Of a DNA stretch of 46,519 nt, positions 1 to 12,896 are shown piece by piece. The stretch is from Lactifluus volemus. Its lineage: Eukaryota; Basidiomycota; Agaricomycetes; Russulales; Russulaceae. Under the pieces are notes generated by a model. That model searched no databases and was not told the origin of the DNA. It saw only the letters and a program-made list of their open reading frames with translations. The stretch is taken from positions 1 through 46,519 of the forward strand of contig WTXI01000284.1 in the NCBI GenBank assembly GCA_022376515.1. Reading direction: 5' to 3'. How positions within the stretch are numbered: the first letter of the stretch is position 1; every line of letters begins with the position of its first letter. A program made the translations under genes and the position numbers.

Positions 1-72
1 ATTTCGATAGCCGGGTATGTATATTTAAGCTCGACGCCTGTCTATGTTATTAATAATTAATTACTACCGTAG

Positions 73-3000
73 GTCGAGTGTCAAGGTACGACGCGCTGGA
101 TCAGTCAGGACATTATCTCAGTATTTCACGTGCAGCTATTAGAGTATTCGGAATATATACCCACGCGCAAATGGACAAACGTCTATGGGATTCTATGGGA
201 TATCAGCTCTCGCGCAAGGGCAAGGAATACCAGAGGCGGTATGGCTTTCTACATAGCATTTGGGATCAGCCTTACGGATTCTATTACAGTTGTACGTTTC
301 GGACTAACCCCGTACATAAGGGCGACAAGGTCATACCCCCAGCTTCTTTCCCGGCGGCGACACTCCCTGACCTGAAGACCCTACCCGACGACTTCCCAGT
401 CGTCAATGACCAAGTACTAGAAGAGGTTTGTCACAATCTAACAGCTAAATATCACCTGTTGATCAATCCTGTAGCTTCACGCGTTGCTTGTGTTAGCCCA
501 CTCCCCCTGTAGAATGCCGTAAATTTGCTGACTAGGATCATAGACTTGAAAAATTTGTTGCATTCTCCCAGGTGAGCTATTCGCTGAGAGTACCGGAAAA
601 CAGCCCTCATTCTTGAGTAACCTCAGGCACTCCTCACGAGTATGACATCCCCACTTGTAACGAGCGAGATGTTTTGATGTGAACAGGTATTCTTGCGGAT
701 CAAGAGGCCGTTCACGTGTTCCAAGTATCGTAAGTCTTCTTGACTGATTCTTAATACGTACGTTATAATAACTTGGCCATATTTCAGCCCTCATGAGCAA
801 GACATCATCGAGCATGCCTACTCGTGTTTCGTTCAAGGGCGCAGTGGCACAGGGTATGAATTACTAACATCGTCAATCCCAATTACTGACATGATTTCGC
901 AGGAAAACCACAACCATGCTCTTCAAGATGTTGGGCCTTGAAAATTCTTGGCATCAAAATCGCGAGCTTCGAGCAGACCGCCCACGCCAGCTTTTTGTCA
1001 CGCAGTCGAGAATGCTTGCTGACAAGGTCGAAGAGTATTTTATTAAACTTCTTCAGTCGCTTGTCCTTGAATCGCAAACTCAAAGTGGGATTTCAGACCT
1101 ACTCGAACGACAAAGGAACCGAGAAGAGGCGGGGTTGGTGGATCAAGACGAAGCTCTAAATTGGCGTGAAGATCTCCCTCGGAAATTTAGCGAACTTCAG
1201 GCATCCCACTTTCCCATGTTTATCACATTCGACAAAGTGCGATATTTATTTATCTGCCGTTGATCTTTTCTGGTGTTGATGTCCGTTATTAGTTATCCGC
1301 GATGATCGAAGCAGATATGAACAACCCCCCGGGCGTCCCAACTGAAGAAGGGGCAAGCCAACTGGCAGTGTCTAGCGAGTACATGCTACAAAGGCGGAAA
1401 TCATTTATATCATTTGATGTTTTTCGGCACGAGTATTGGGCGCATTTTCCTCAATCGCTCACAAAAGGCCTAGGTCCGCCGCATTTATGCAGTCTTGAAG
1501 TTATGCTCACCGCTCCCTCTTGTGCAGACGTATCTCTCGTGTTCAGCGAGTTCATGGGTGAAGATTACACTGCAGTCACGCCACCACTGCTTTGATGTTG
1601 ATAATTTATTTCAGGAGTTATCAAGGGCTCCGAAATGACTCTCGATTCGGAGAGTCATTTCCTTGATTATGAGACGTATCTGAATCTCAGCTCGCGAACA
1701 CAAGCTACTTTTGCAAGCAAACGCAAGGAAATCTATGCTCTGTTTGAAGCATATCTAAGGATGAAATGTGACCGCAGAGAGTATGACGCCGCAGATCGGT
1801 GAGCCTCAAAACATTCTCATCAACCCTCCTTCCTCAACAATAGATTCGACAGAACGCATTCAATCCTTCGCAATATAACAGAGGGTGGTTTGAAGGGTCA
1901 AAAACTCGATTTCCTGTTCGCTTCTTTTTTGTTTTTTGAGAATGCTTGGTCCCAAAGCTGACGATGATTCTTGGAACAGATACGTCGACGAAGTTCAAGA
2001 CAACATGTTGATCGACTCAAAACGTGGGCATTCTTTTTTCGGTCTCGTCTCGCGTTGACTGTGCCTAACCTTCACACAGTCCTGAGGGCTATTTGCCGCA
2101 ACCCAGATGGTCAATTTTGGGCAGGTGATACAGCGCAGACGATCTCTGTTGGCAGCTCCTTTCGTTTTGACGACCTGAAAGCCTTTTTGCATCGGAATGA
2201 GGCAAGTAACGGTCATCACTTTCAATTCATCTGTGGCGAGCTGGATCTGGACACATCAGGAACGTTTGAAGCAGCAAGTCACTCACATGGCCGCACACCA
2301 ACCTAAGTCTTTCCAACTTGTCACAAACTTCCGCTCGCACGGTGGGATCGTGAGGTGTGCCCACTCAGTAATACGCCTCATCACAAAGTTCTGGCCCTAT
2401 GCGATCGACATCCTGCCGGAGGAGAAAGGGATCGTCGATGGAATAAAACCCGTTTTCTTCAGCGGCTGGGATCAGGACAAAATCCGATACGAATCATTTC
2501 TCTTTGGCAAAGCGTTCGTATCCCTACCCGTGTCTGTACGGCTGCATCTAACAGGTTTCGACAGTGGACATCACGTCGAATTCGGAGCACATCAGTGCAT
2601 CTTGGTGAGGAATGATGCGGCTAGGGAGAAGTTACGGGAACAAGTTGGGGATGTTGGCTTAATCATGTGCGTCTCTCCCTGGTTCATTTGTCCGAGACAT
2701 TAAAGGCCTGTAGGACCCTTTACGAGAGCAAGGGCTTGGAATTCAATGACGTAAGCTCGCCTCTAAACTGCTCTCGGTTCGGGATTACCGATGTTCCTAG
2801 GTTCTCCTTTATGACTTCTTCGACGACTCTACTGTCGATGTCGCCCAATGGCGTGTAATTCTCAATGCAATCAACCGTACTCGACGTGAGAAAATTCCTG
2901 TTCCAACCTTCGACGAGAATAGACACGCTAGTGTCTGTGCCGAAGTGCGTTCGACTACAGTTCGCTTCTGTCAATTATACCTCATATCCTCCACCAGCTG

Positions 3001-6000
3001 AAATTCCTCTATGTTGCCATCACGAGAGCCAGAAAAAACCTTTGGATTGTCGATCGTTCTGAGACGGCAGAACCGATGCGGGTAAGAGCCATTTATCCCT
3101 GCAGGGACGGGTGACCCACCCGCGCCAGGTATATTGGTCCTCGGAAAATCTCGTACAAAGTTGCACACCAGGCACGGATGTGCCCCAACTTGCTGTGTCT
3201 TCGTCTCCGGAAGAATGGGCCAAGATGGCTCGGACGTTATTCTCTCATAAGCGGTACTATCAAGCCATGCACAGCTATGAGCGCGCTGGGAAGACCCGTG
3301 AGAAAAATGTTGCTAATGCGTACCATCTCCGTGAGCAAGCACGCGGAATTCCGGTCCGCAATCGTCCGGCAGACGACGAGCGACGGAATGCATATACCAA
3401 GGTTGCTGACGCATTTTTGGCTTCGGGACAGGAGGCAACCATCACCCGTGAACGAAACGAGTACTACCGTATTGCTGCTGAGTCATTCCTGGTTCTGGAG
3501 GACCACGCGCGAGCGGCCCAAGCTTTCGAAAAGGCTTCCAAGTTCACGGAGGCTGCCCAACATTATCGTCATGCAGGCATGTTTGACGAGACGGTTTCTG
3601 TTATTCGGAATCACGGCAGTGCCATGGATCCTTCAGTCACGAGTAAGCTCACTGACGTTGCAAAATACTTTTATCTTCAAGGAGGAGAACTGAAGTGCGT
3701 GTTGATCTCCCATTCACCTGTGTCTTCTCTCGAACAAGTCTGCAGGAAAGCGTCTGCCCTGTTCTCCAGCCCCGAAGAGGAGCTGGAGTTTGTCAGGGAG
3801 TGTGACCTTGACATCGCTGAGGTCAAAATCCTTGTTGCACGAGGCCAGTTTTTTGAGGCCGCAGAACTTCACATTCGGGAAAACAGACTGCTCGATGCAG
3901 TTGAGGTCCTCCTCAAGGACAAAACCTCGGAGGAAGCCATCCGGAGGGCGTCTCAGAGTTTACTTGGCGCTCTTTGGAACGTCCTCTCTTTCGGCGTATT
4001 ACCCACCGAGCTCGACAATGAGTCTCGGGACAACCTCCGTAGGATTATGCGACTTATTGAGCAGCTTGATCTTAATGCACTTGAAGAACGGACTCAACGA
4101 GAGGTTGGATGCCGTCATTTTCTTGATTTGGTCAAAATCTCATCGATTGTCAGTTCCGAATGTTCACAGCGATTTACGAGACGGACGAAGTCGCATTGAT
4201 GTCTCTCACAAGGAGCTTTATTCTAGACGAGAACAAGCCTGCAGCACTTCTATGCCTTGATCACGTTTTCCGGAATCTGAGCCAGGAGACCCTCCTCACC
4301 TATTCTGACAATCAAGTTCTCCTCAAGACAAGGGGGCTCTGTTACTACTCTGACCTCGTTCAGGAGATCCTCTTCGTTCTCGAGCCATGGACCAAGCAGA
4401 GCGTCCAGAAGCTCTTTTCATTCACTATCCAGTCCCAGGGCCGCATATGCCTTCCCCGCGGTACATTCCTTCATGACAACTTCAAAAGGTCTTATCAGCA
4501 TGCACTGAACGAAGATGCAAATGTGGAAGTGAGAGCCTTTTATGATCTTTACAGATCAGTCCTCCGACGGCGACTGAGGGAAAAGCTTGAAGCATATTGC
4601 AATATGTGTCAAAATATCCGCGTATTTAGTCCATGTGAACAAACCATTTTTGGACGTGGATGTGACCGTAATGAATGCCAGCGACAGCACGAATTCGACC
4701 ATGCGTGGTTCGACAAGCGTCTTCAGTTCCATTTGTTCCAGATTTCAATTTTGAGCTCCCTTCGATATTTTGGCCTGGGGGAAGGCCAGACCAATCACCG
4801 GTTCGTCAATCGACTTTTAAAAGCACCCACTCACTTATTGTGCACCCAGCATCAGAATCTGGTTCGAAAGACTTTACGACGTCATTAACCCGACACACTC
4901 TGCCTTCGGATCCTCTACGAATATCGCACTTCACGTCAACCGTCAAACTTCGCGGACATTTGACTTGCTGAAGACCTTTTGGATTTGGCCTATGCTCCAT
5001 GATCTAGACCCATCTTGGCCCAAGTTTTTATCGACGTTCCTGCGTTTGGTGGACTTGGGTTCCTTCATCGACAACAAAGCCCTCATCGACCACGTGAATC
5101 GGACTCGCTCTGTTCAAAGATATCCTCCTCCCCGGTTTATCCGCGATACTAATACGACGGGCGGAACCGTAATCACAGAATTAATCGTGTTTTTACATGG
5201 AAACGAAGCCTGGAGTGTCGACGCTGGCGCGATGTTCGTTCAGTAAGTTTCGATAATCTCAAGTCCTTGTCCCAAACTCAGGTGGAGCACCATACCTTTC
5301 CACAGGCATATTCTTAGTAACAAGCTTTCGATTGAGCTCATGGTATTATGCCGGCTTCTGGAGGTTGTCGTAGGCTCATTTGTCATGGCGTCGGCATACA
5401 AGATGAGAGGATCACTCCACGGAGTGACACTCCCACGTAGCTGGATTCTCGAGAATGTGCAGAAACTCTACAAAGTGCAAAACAAGAACGCAAGCCCTCG
5501 CTCGGCTTGGGAAATGATAAAGCCGTTCTCACATCTCTTGGAAAGCGTTTATAGTGGCACCGACAACGGTGAGTCGAGCATCGGGAAACCTATTCCGATT
5601 ATTAACTCCGATCAGACTTCCTTTTCCATCAGAATAAACCCCTCCACGATGTCCCCATCCGGATCAGACATTTGGCCTTGGCAAGATTGTATGTACTCGT
5701 GGCTATAGGCACCCTTTATTGGAGATTGCTAACGCTGGACACCGTTCCAGATGTAGGACCATCTGTTTGCGTGAGTTTCCAGCCTTGTCATATAACCCGA
5801 GGGTGCTGCCCAATTGACCCAATTGAATACACTAGTGGGATTTAATTCCAGAAGCACACCTCTGAAGGACTTCATCTTGGAATCGATTACGGCCCTCCGT
5901 GAAAAAGATACCTCAAGAAAGTTCTCCGCCCTTTACAGCTTGTTGGTGTCTCCCTCTTTTAAAGACTTGGAACGCCGCTGAACACAACCTAGATATGTGT

Positions 6001-7073
6001 ACGCAAAAGATTGGCGGCAGCTGGCTAACACCGTCACGTCATCGATCTCTCCAACACCACTTGACGAGATGATAACTCTAATGCACGAAAATAAGGAAGC
6101 CTTCCGCATATTTCGAGGAGTTCGCACTGTAAAATTTAGGACCGTTGATGACATTCGCCGACAACTTACCTCAGTGGCTGGACCTGCATCGACACTGAAC
6201 CCGGCAGCGGCACCCTTCATTCCCATTCAGGGACGCCCCCAGGCAAATGGCACAGAAACTGTGACTGAAGTCACCGCAGATGAGACAAATGAGGATGAGG
6301 ATGACCCGATTGAGGAAGCTCCAGAAGAAGATGGAGAATCGCCCGAGGACGCTGATGTAGCCGGGGTGATTGAGTCCATTGGGGCCAGAGTTACGGAAAT
6401 ATCAGAAGAAACTCTGGCCAAACAACACTCGGCTGCAAAGACCCTACAATTCTATTATCGTCGGCTCCTCATCAACCGTGCGAATCGAATCGCTAATCCA
6501 GGCTTGGGGCTACTAAAGACTCGACAAAACCAGTTTGAAGCCTTTGCTCGAGCAGCCGAGTGTATTGAATGGCCGGAAAAGTCACTCTATCGGCCCATTT
6601 TCCTAGGAGCCCTCCCGCATTTACTTGTCTGCCTTGACTATACCCGGTCCATAGTGATGGAAGAGAAGACGAAGGTGAAACGGCAACGCTCAAGTGAGAA
6701 ACACCAAGGAATTGAACAGTTTATCGAACGTCAGACGCATCTCACGTAAGTGCATGGTCAGTTCGATGGATCTATCTGTTCCTAACGCCGGGTGCTGCGG
6801 CTCAGTAATCTAATCAAGCGCATAAAGTCCCTCCAAACAAGTCTCGAAGCCTCTTCGGGTCTCCACAAGCATCGTGATCTCATGCAGCTCGAAGTCCATG
6901 TTGGACGGGTCAGTAGCATCCTTGACGAGGTGCCACGGGCAAAGGAGGAACTGTCATTTGACATGGATATGGCATGCGCGTGGAAGAGATATGTGAAGGA
7001 AAGGCAAAAACCGCCGAAAGTTGAGAAACCAGAACTGAATACCGCTGATCTTGACGACGTGTTTATTTTCTAA
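73..7073 (+). CDS. UvrD/SF1-like helicase with TPR-like C-terminal region (5' partial)
   Basis: Large multi-exon gene whose N-terminus lies left of the window; a TAG acceptor at 70-72 opens the first visible exon. Exons I can join in frame: 73-238, 290 to about 481, about 785-853, 903-1236, 1293-1473, 1528-1557, 1615-1798, 1844-1915, 1980-2023, 2080-2201, 2260-2666, 2714-2750, 2801-2944, 2998-3081, 3129-3694, 3746-4103, 4154-4800, 4850-5242, 5306-5568, 5616-5688, 5751-5770, 5836-5941, 5993-6745, 6806-7073. Helicase motifs run in order: Walker A GRSGTGKTTT (split by the intron at 854-902), YVDEVQD as motif II, AGDTAQTI as motif III, FQLVTNFRSH as motif IV, YESKGLEF as motif V and VAITRARKNLWIVD as motif VI. 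Helical TPR-like sequence follows (about 3180-4100), then a Cys/His cluster (CNMC...C...C...C...H, about 4600-4700), an acidic stretch (6270-6350) and an IQ-like RRLLINRANR segment. Related proteins occur widely in Agaricomycetes. Substrate and role are unknown. The join between about 482 and 785 is unresolved, and a short intron near 2514-2552 cannot be excluded. Confidence 0.88.
2202..2259 (+). other. GC-AG intron in the helicase gene
   Basis: The exon ends in HRNE (CAT CGG AAT GAG) and is followed by GCAAGT, a GC variant of the fungal 5' splice consensus. The next exon starts after ACATCAG with GAA CGT (ER). No GT donor in phase lies nearby. The 58-nt length is normal for this gene. Confidence 0.75.
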
Positions 7074-10000
7074 TCCACTTTTACTACCTCTCTACGCTAG
7101 CCCTCTTTGACATCTGCTTAAGCTTGCAACCCCACGCACACGTTCTGTTGTCCTGGCGTATACCTACGTACTAGTTTGTCATAAATGTACAACGCTAGAA
7201 CAACTTGAAGTCATTTTGTCGCGCAAAGACTCAGCACGGTTAGCGTTGAAAGCGCTTAGATATGCTGAAGGCAGTGATACAAGACGTACCCTTGGAGAAA
7301 GCTGTCTTCTAGCTCCAACGGTACTAGTACACTCTTCTCTGTTCATCATGCGTCATGACTCGGACAATATACATGCTAGGACCTTCTACTCCACACCATC
7401 TTGATCTATTTGTCATCTCTATCACCGCCATCAGGCATTCCCCTTGTTTTCTGTGCTTCTCCTGTTGTCAGCGCAGACCGGTCACCGGCGAAAGTATCAG
7501 GGAAACGTTCTCGTCATTGTCATACTTCTGGACTGTGAGACGTTTCTTCTCTGTTCCTGATGTTGGATCACATGATGCAGTGGCTCCTGGTCATAAGCAG
7601 CCGATTGTTTGGATGGCTTGAACGACTGATGCTCACGCTACACTCGTTTGAAAGATCGGCGCAAGATCAGTTCTGGGTCAGGCCGCAACGGGTCATGTTG
7701 CGTATACCTACGACCATCATGCAGCTCCACTACGGAACCAATGCGGACATTCCGTTTCGATGAAGGATCGTGATCACTCAAGTCACGCTGTCAGGAACTG
7801 GGGTGGGACATTCCTGTCGTATCCTTTTTTTTTGGGGGGGGGGAAAGGCTGCGCAGGCCTCTTGGTGGCGAATTATATCACATCCATCCTCGTGTGTGTA
7901 AACCCTTCCGTAACACTTGGCGGTGACAAGAAACTTGAGCCCCATCAATACAACCCGGACCCGTGTGGAGCCGAGAGGTTCGAGATCGAAGACAGAAAGA
8001 CAGCGTTCTTCTGATCGTTTGCGCCATCGCGGGGGCGCCAGTTGTCACATGAATGGGAGATGGTCAAATTGACCACGCGACCACGATGCGCTCAGCTGAG
8101 CGTCCTTTCGGTGCCCGCCTTTTCCCTTCCCCTGTCAGTCCTGATTGTACTACAACCCATTACTGGTATGGTCTACATCATAATGTTGAAAACTCACCAA
8201 CAGCGACGTGCTCCCGGCCCCCTGACTTGTGCGAGGAATCAAGCCGCATATTTGCGTACGCCTTATATAGAAAGGTTACTTGGTGGCTTTACTTGCTCGT
8301 GTGACCCCAATTTTTTTAAATTTCCAGGGCAGGCGGCTAGATTCCCTGTGCTTCTTGTGCTCGGACGTCGGACGCCACTAAGGAACGAATTCCAGGCATA
8401 TATGGGGACACGGCACTTGCCGACGCCCGTCCCTCAATCTGTTTGCTCTTTACCCCTCTTACTGATGCAATTGGGCAGGAAGCATACGGGTCTGTATTCT
8501 TCTTTAGCACTTGCCCACCATACCCTTTCCGAACTTAAAATAAAGGGTACGTAGACCAGGTACGAGCAAGCGTAAATACCTCACGCCACGAAATTTTGAA
8601 AATAGATTTTACCAATCAGCATTTGTGGCTTGGGCGTCATCGATGACGATTCCAAAAAGAAGATTGAAATAGACAGAACACGTTGTGGGTACCCACTTTT
8701 CTTGATTCGCTTTCACGCATGGGTTTCCAGTCATGGGTTGCCGTAAGTGCCAGTGCCACTGGCAGGGCGCACTTGAAGTTCGGCGCGAGGGAACGGCTGA
8801 ACATTTTTGCGATGCGTGTATATCGGAGTGTTTTATACCAGTTGTTAGGGTGCTAGTGAGTGTACCGTGCGGTGAAGGACGCGTCTTTTCGATTGTGATT
8901 GCGACCGACGAAATCAGATAGGTGAGTATTCGGATCTATGTAGGCGCGGCAAGACTGCCGCTACAACATTTATAGACCAGTGCCTTTGCATTGTTAGGAC
9001 ATAAGATGTTGTCGGTCATATCTGTCGAGCCAATAAATGGGTCTTTGAGAAGGCATCATTATCGGCCGAACATGTGCGATACCTAACTTTTGATACTGCA
9101 TCTCACGATTCTGGCGTGGGCGTTGACCCGTTTTTCCGGGCAGGACTGGTCTTGGTAGTAGCAGCCACCATCAACTTTCGACCCCACCCCACAACTTAAT
9201 TACAGTACAAGGACTCGGAATGCAACACGGTTTTCCCAGAGTCTTGGTCCTGACGAAGCCCGACTGAACTCGTAGCCGCCGATTCGATTCGACATTCGAT
9301 ACGCAGCTGCATTTGCAAATGTCGTCCTTTCGAAAATATTCGGTCGCACGACCAAAAAATAAAGCTCGAGTCAAATGAGCGAGTATGACCGTGGGATCTA
9401 GTCAATTTCAGGCACTTCTTTTCTTCCATCGTATTTGGTACTGTATCAATACGGTCCCCCCGGGGTGCCTCCAGCTGGCAGTTACAACTTCATTTGAGAT
9501 TTCTGCCGTAAAGATCTCCGCCCTCAACTTATGGCGCAAACAATTGGTAATAGGTCCCTGGACATAACAAATGGAGACTCGGCCGATCCTCTCGCATTGC
9601 ACCGCTACTGTGGTGAGGATCCGTTCAAGCATACATTTCCCGATGGCTTTACCTCTTGACGCGTTCGCCTGTTGGAAAACGCTTTCGTCACAAGAACGCG
9701 TGCTTCTCCAAGGAAGAAAGGATGTGCTCAATCGGAGGACAGATCCACAGCTTCCTCCCGAAGGGCGCAACTCTTAGTCTCTTACCTTTTTTTTTTCTCG
9801 ACCATGAGGCATACATGTGCCAAGAAAATTACCGGCCTTATAGCCAAAAGTAACCACAAAGCTCTCCGGGATGTAAAGAGTCGGCGACGATCTCGTTAAT
9901 CATGGTCCACCAACAGCGTGGATCGTTTCTTTCGCGCGTGAACACCATCCGATCCCGCTTAATGTTACCTCCGAATGTCCTTCAAATTCTGCGCTCGGTA

Positions 10001-10509
10001 ACGCGATACGCCAAAAATTTCTCAAACGCTTGCTCAAAAGAGTAGTCGCGCTCGTGATAAAGAAAAAACGACCTACAATTGCGTTTCTAGGGTGGAGTGC
10101 CTTTAACGACGTTTCCTCGTCGACAAAGTGAGATATCGGCGACTATAATCGAGAAGCGTCTGTACTAGGTGCCGATCGACGGTTTGAATGCCGGATCTGT
10201 GCAATGACAGGATTGTTCACCACACAAGTAGGCCATTTGCTTCCTTGTAGGAGCACGCCTCAAGATGTACGGTATCGGTTCACGAGCATTTTCGCTGCGC
10301 TCAATCGGGGGTTACATACGTACGTAATAACCCCACTCAAACCTATGCGCAATTTTATAGTCTCTTTTATTAATTTGTTTTTTCTCGACGCCTGCACCCA
10401 CGAGGGTTGCACGTTGCACGCTCACGTGCCCAATCGAAATCAAGAAACAAACCGACCCCTTGAAGCCAGACAAACCGCCCCCCCCCCCTATTTTTTTCGG
10501 TTTTTGATT
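7074..10509. other. Long gap with no supportable gene
   Basis: About 3.4 kb between the helicase stop and the MED21 stop. The open frames (for example 8042-8554 + and 9408-9770 -) show no recognisable family, no intron-linked continuation and no obvious codon bias. Visible landmarks are homopolymer runs: a T9 run followed directly by a G10 run around 7825-7843, and a C11 run at 10478-10488 close to the 3' end of MED21. I see no tRNA, no long terminal repeat and no tandem array. It may hold regulatory DNA, an unrecognised gene or old decayed sequence. Confidence 0.5.
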
Positions 10510-11251
10510 TCATCCGGGCGCCTCTGCGGCAAACTCATCTTCACTCAGAATTCCACGCAGTGTCTCGCTGATCTGCGCGTATAGCGCCTCTGTGTGCGCA
10601 GGTTTTTTTTAGATATTGAGCATGTAGGGGAATGGTCAAGGGAGGGACGTAACTGGCTCGGGCCACCGCGGCGGCGTACTCTTGATTCGCGCGTTGCATC
10701 TCTTCCTCGAGCGTCGCGAGGCGCGCGGCCTGTATGTCACATGCACAAAAAAAAGGGGGGGAGGAAGGAGTTGGAGCGCTACTATCAGCATTCCCTAGGA
10801 TGGGTATGTATGGTCCAGAACTGCGCGTTACCTGGACGTCTTCAGGTTCCGGCGTTGGGAGGGATTGGATAAGATATTCTATTTGTTTGGCCTTCACCAT
10901 GAGGTCGTCCACGAGTTCTTTTTTGTTCGCTAGAAAAAAAATAAAACAACATAGGTTACGCGTGGAGCGTTGCCGTAATCAAGTCAGATGTATTTTTCGG
11001 TTTTATGAGGCGAGCGTTACCTTCAAATACATCTGGAGGGTCGACCTTGTCTAGATTACGCTGTTTCGTTATGGGGATCTCTTGCGAGACTTGGACAAAG
11101 TTGACGCGGGTGGTGAGGTACGCGATGCTGCGGGACATGATGGTAAGGAGCTGGTGGCCACACAAGTCTAATTTAGAAAGTGTATTTTCGATCGAAGCGG
11201 GAATGCGCTTGCGTTTTGAATCTCATCTTGGAGCTGGGTAATGCGGTCCAT
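10510..11251 (-). CDS. MED21: Mediator complex subunit 21
   Basis: Small subunit of the Mediator middle module (Srb7), which with MED7 links regulators to RNA polymerase II in the nucleus. Five exons join in frame: 11251-11213, 11150-11021, 10929-10832, 10729-10654, 10589-10510, giving 140 aa, the usual family length. The start MDRITQLQDEIQ and the following LLTIMSRSIAYLTTR are the MED21 signature. The second half carries KKELVDDLMVKAKQIEYLIQ and a long coiled coil (LEEEMQRANQEY) ending in LRGILSEDE. Intron 1 (11151-11212) needs a GC donor to give the contiguous EIQN-LLTIM. The gene points toward the empty 7-10 kb gap and is divergent from RTF2, with only 177 bp between the start codons. Assignment is secure. 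Confidence 0.93.
11151..11212 (-). other. GC-AG intron in MED21
   Basis: On the minus strand the exon ends CAAAAC and the intron opens GCAAGC. The acceptor CCACCAG restores the conserved LLTIMSRSIAY frame in phase 0. The nearer TAG at 11167-11169 would put the frame out of phase. This is the second GC-AG intron in the window. Confidence 0.8.
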
Positions 11252-11428
11252 GCTCGTTAATTCCTGTAGCATCGCGGTCCAAGACGAGCAGGACTAATAA
11301 TCACATCTCGCGACAAAACGGTAGCGTGACAAGGCTGTGTGACACATGACGTGACACGTTGCACACGGATCTGTTTCCGAGTCCGTTTCCCCACTTGCAC
11401 TCGAACCTCTCTCATCTCGAAAACAAAT
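11252..11428. promoter_or_regulatory. Divergent MED21/RTF2 intergenic promoter
   Basis: Only 177 bp separate the MED21 and RTF2 start codons, so both promoters and 5' leaders must lie here. I see no clear TATA box. Short GTGACA/TGTGACAC-type words occur around 11325-11355. Any element assignment would be guesswork. Confidence 0.5.
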
Positions 11429-12554
11429 ATGGGTAATGATGGCGGAAGCATCCCTGATAGAAGGGATCTGGTTCGCAACAAACCGAAAGCCGAACAGGCC
11501 GACAAAGCGAATCAGACTCGCGCCAGGTGGTTCTTCTGTGCACTGTCCAAAGTAGGTCCGGTTTTCAAACGGAAACGACGTCCCATGGATTGATTAACCA
11601 TATTTGTGGTGTACATTTAGCGTCCATTGCAAGAGCCTATCGTGTCATGCGATCTCGGAAAGCTATACAACAAGGACGCCCTGATCGAGTTTTTACTAGA
11701 CCGGTCTGCGTTTGGGGATGGTGAGGAGATTTGTGGACATGTACGTTCGTTAAAGGTGAGTATAAGATGTCTCTCTGTGAGGATCTCTGAATTTTCTCAT
11801 ATGCTTTACCCTCAAGGACGTCAAGACGCTCTCACTTACGCCGAACCCTGCTCCAAAGTCGGACTCACCAAACTCGACCGTTGACCGGGGACTGTTCGTC
11901 TGCCCACTCAACTTTAAAGAGATGACAGGGGCAGCGCCATTCGTGTACTTGTCCACATGTGGCTGCGTGTTTTCCCAGGCCGGGTTGAAGGCTGTCTCTT
12001 CTTCGACGCCACCGTTGGAAAAGGGAAAGGATAATGGTGGGGTTGAGGGTGAGGGACATCTGCCGTCATCTGATGGTGGACAATTGGACGTCTGCCCACA
12101 ATGCGCGACTAAATACGATCGGGCCGGAGATGTAAGAATACTTAATCCGGGTGCCGAGGAGGACGAACGGATGCGGGATGTGATGGAGAAGAGACGTGCT
12201 GTTGTGGCCGCGGTTGCGAGCGTCAAGGGTAAAGGGAAGAAGCGGAAGGCGGTGATGGATGGGGCATCAGGGGAGCAACCAGGTGGGAAAAAGAGGCATG
12301 GATCGGGTTCTGCGAGTCCTGCGCCGTCGTCGGTTACGGCTGGCACGAGCCGGGCTGTGGCAAGCAGCCTGGCTATGGAGGAAGCAAAGCGGAAAGCTCA
12401 TATGAGTGAGGCAGTCAAATCGCTGTATCGGCCGAAAGATGGCAAGGCACGGAAGGAGACATTTATGACCATGGGCACTTTCACGAGGGTGAGTCAGTCA
12501 GTCTAACCGAGCCACTTTGTTTCTTCTGATCTTTACTTGGACTAGTATGCTTGA
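11429..12554 (+). CDS. RTF2: Replication termination factor 2 (RTF2-type RING-like)
   Basis: RTF2-family proteins act at stalled replication forks; in fission yeast Rtf2 supports site-specific fork arrest. Four exons join to 312 aa: 11429-11551, 11621-11755, 11817-12488, 12546-12554. The N-terminus MGNDGGSIPDRRDLVR is the standard family start. The first RING-like half follows (WFFCALSK, RPLQEPIVSCDLGKLYNKDALIEFLL), then the second (FVCPLNFKEM, FVYLSTCGCVFSQAGLK, CPQCATKYDRAGDVRILNP). The tail is basic and low in complexity (GKGKKRKA, GKKRH), a likely nuclear localisation signal, and ends SEAVKSLYRPKD...METFTR-type sequence with a three-codon last exon (YA, stop). The neighbouring PSD gene starts 343 bp downstream. 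Family assignment is firm; the role is inferred from orthologs. Confidence 0.92.
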
Positions 12555-12896
12555 CTGTAGATGTATACGTCATCTCTATATTTTTTCTTAATAGAAACGC
12601 TGGCCACGTTTTGCTCTCTTTCTTTTATGATGTTTACCCCAAAAGTTGTTTCTATCAAATCTGTAACTCGTCATCGCTTTTACTTGCCAATTAGACGGTC
12701 CTATACCGTAAATAATAATCACGAGGCTCATTCTACGTTATATAGTCGTCGCGTGCCCTCCAATTTCTACTTTTCCTATTCCTATTCCATTCCCTCTCAC
12801 AGCCGCCCTCTTCCAACCCTACTCGCCCACCACGTTCGCCCTCACGCCCTTCGTTCTTCCCGCTTCCCGCTTCCCTACTCCCCTCCTCCATCACGC
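12555..12896 (+). promoter_or_regulatory. Pyrimidine-rich leader/promoter of the PSD gene
   Basis: The stretch 12755-12895 is strongly C/T-rich on the coding strand, ending CCCCTCCTCCATCACGC before ATG. Such CT-rich tracts are typical just upstream of transcription start or in the leaders of well-expressed fungal genes. The frame stays open upstream of the chosen ATG, but that upstream translation is low in complexity, so I read it as leader. Confidence 0.5.

Noticed and set aside
8042..8554. Plus-strand frame of 170 codons
   Set aside because: No recognisable motif, Pro/Arg/Leu-rich chance composition, no linked exons, and it lies in a gap full of short random frames.
9408..9770. Minus-strand frame of 120 codons
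   Set aside because: No family resemblance; overlapped by equally long frames on the other strand.
12561..12896. Upstream in-frame extension of the phosphatidylserine decarboxylase
   Set aside because: The region is CT-rich and leader-like, its translation is low in complexity, and it begins only seven bases after the RTF2 stop.
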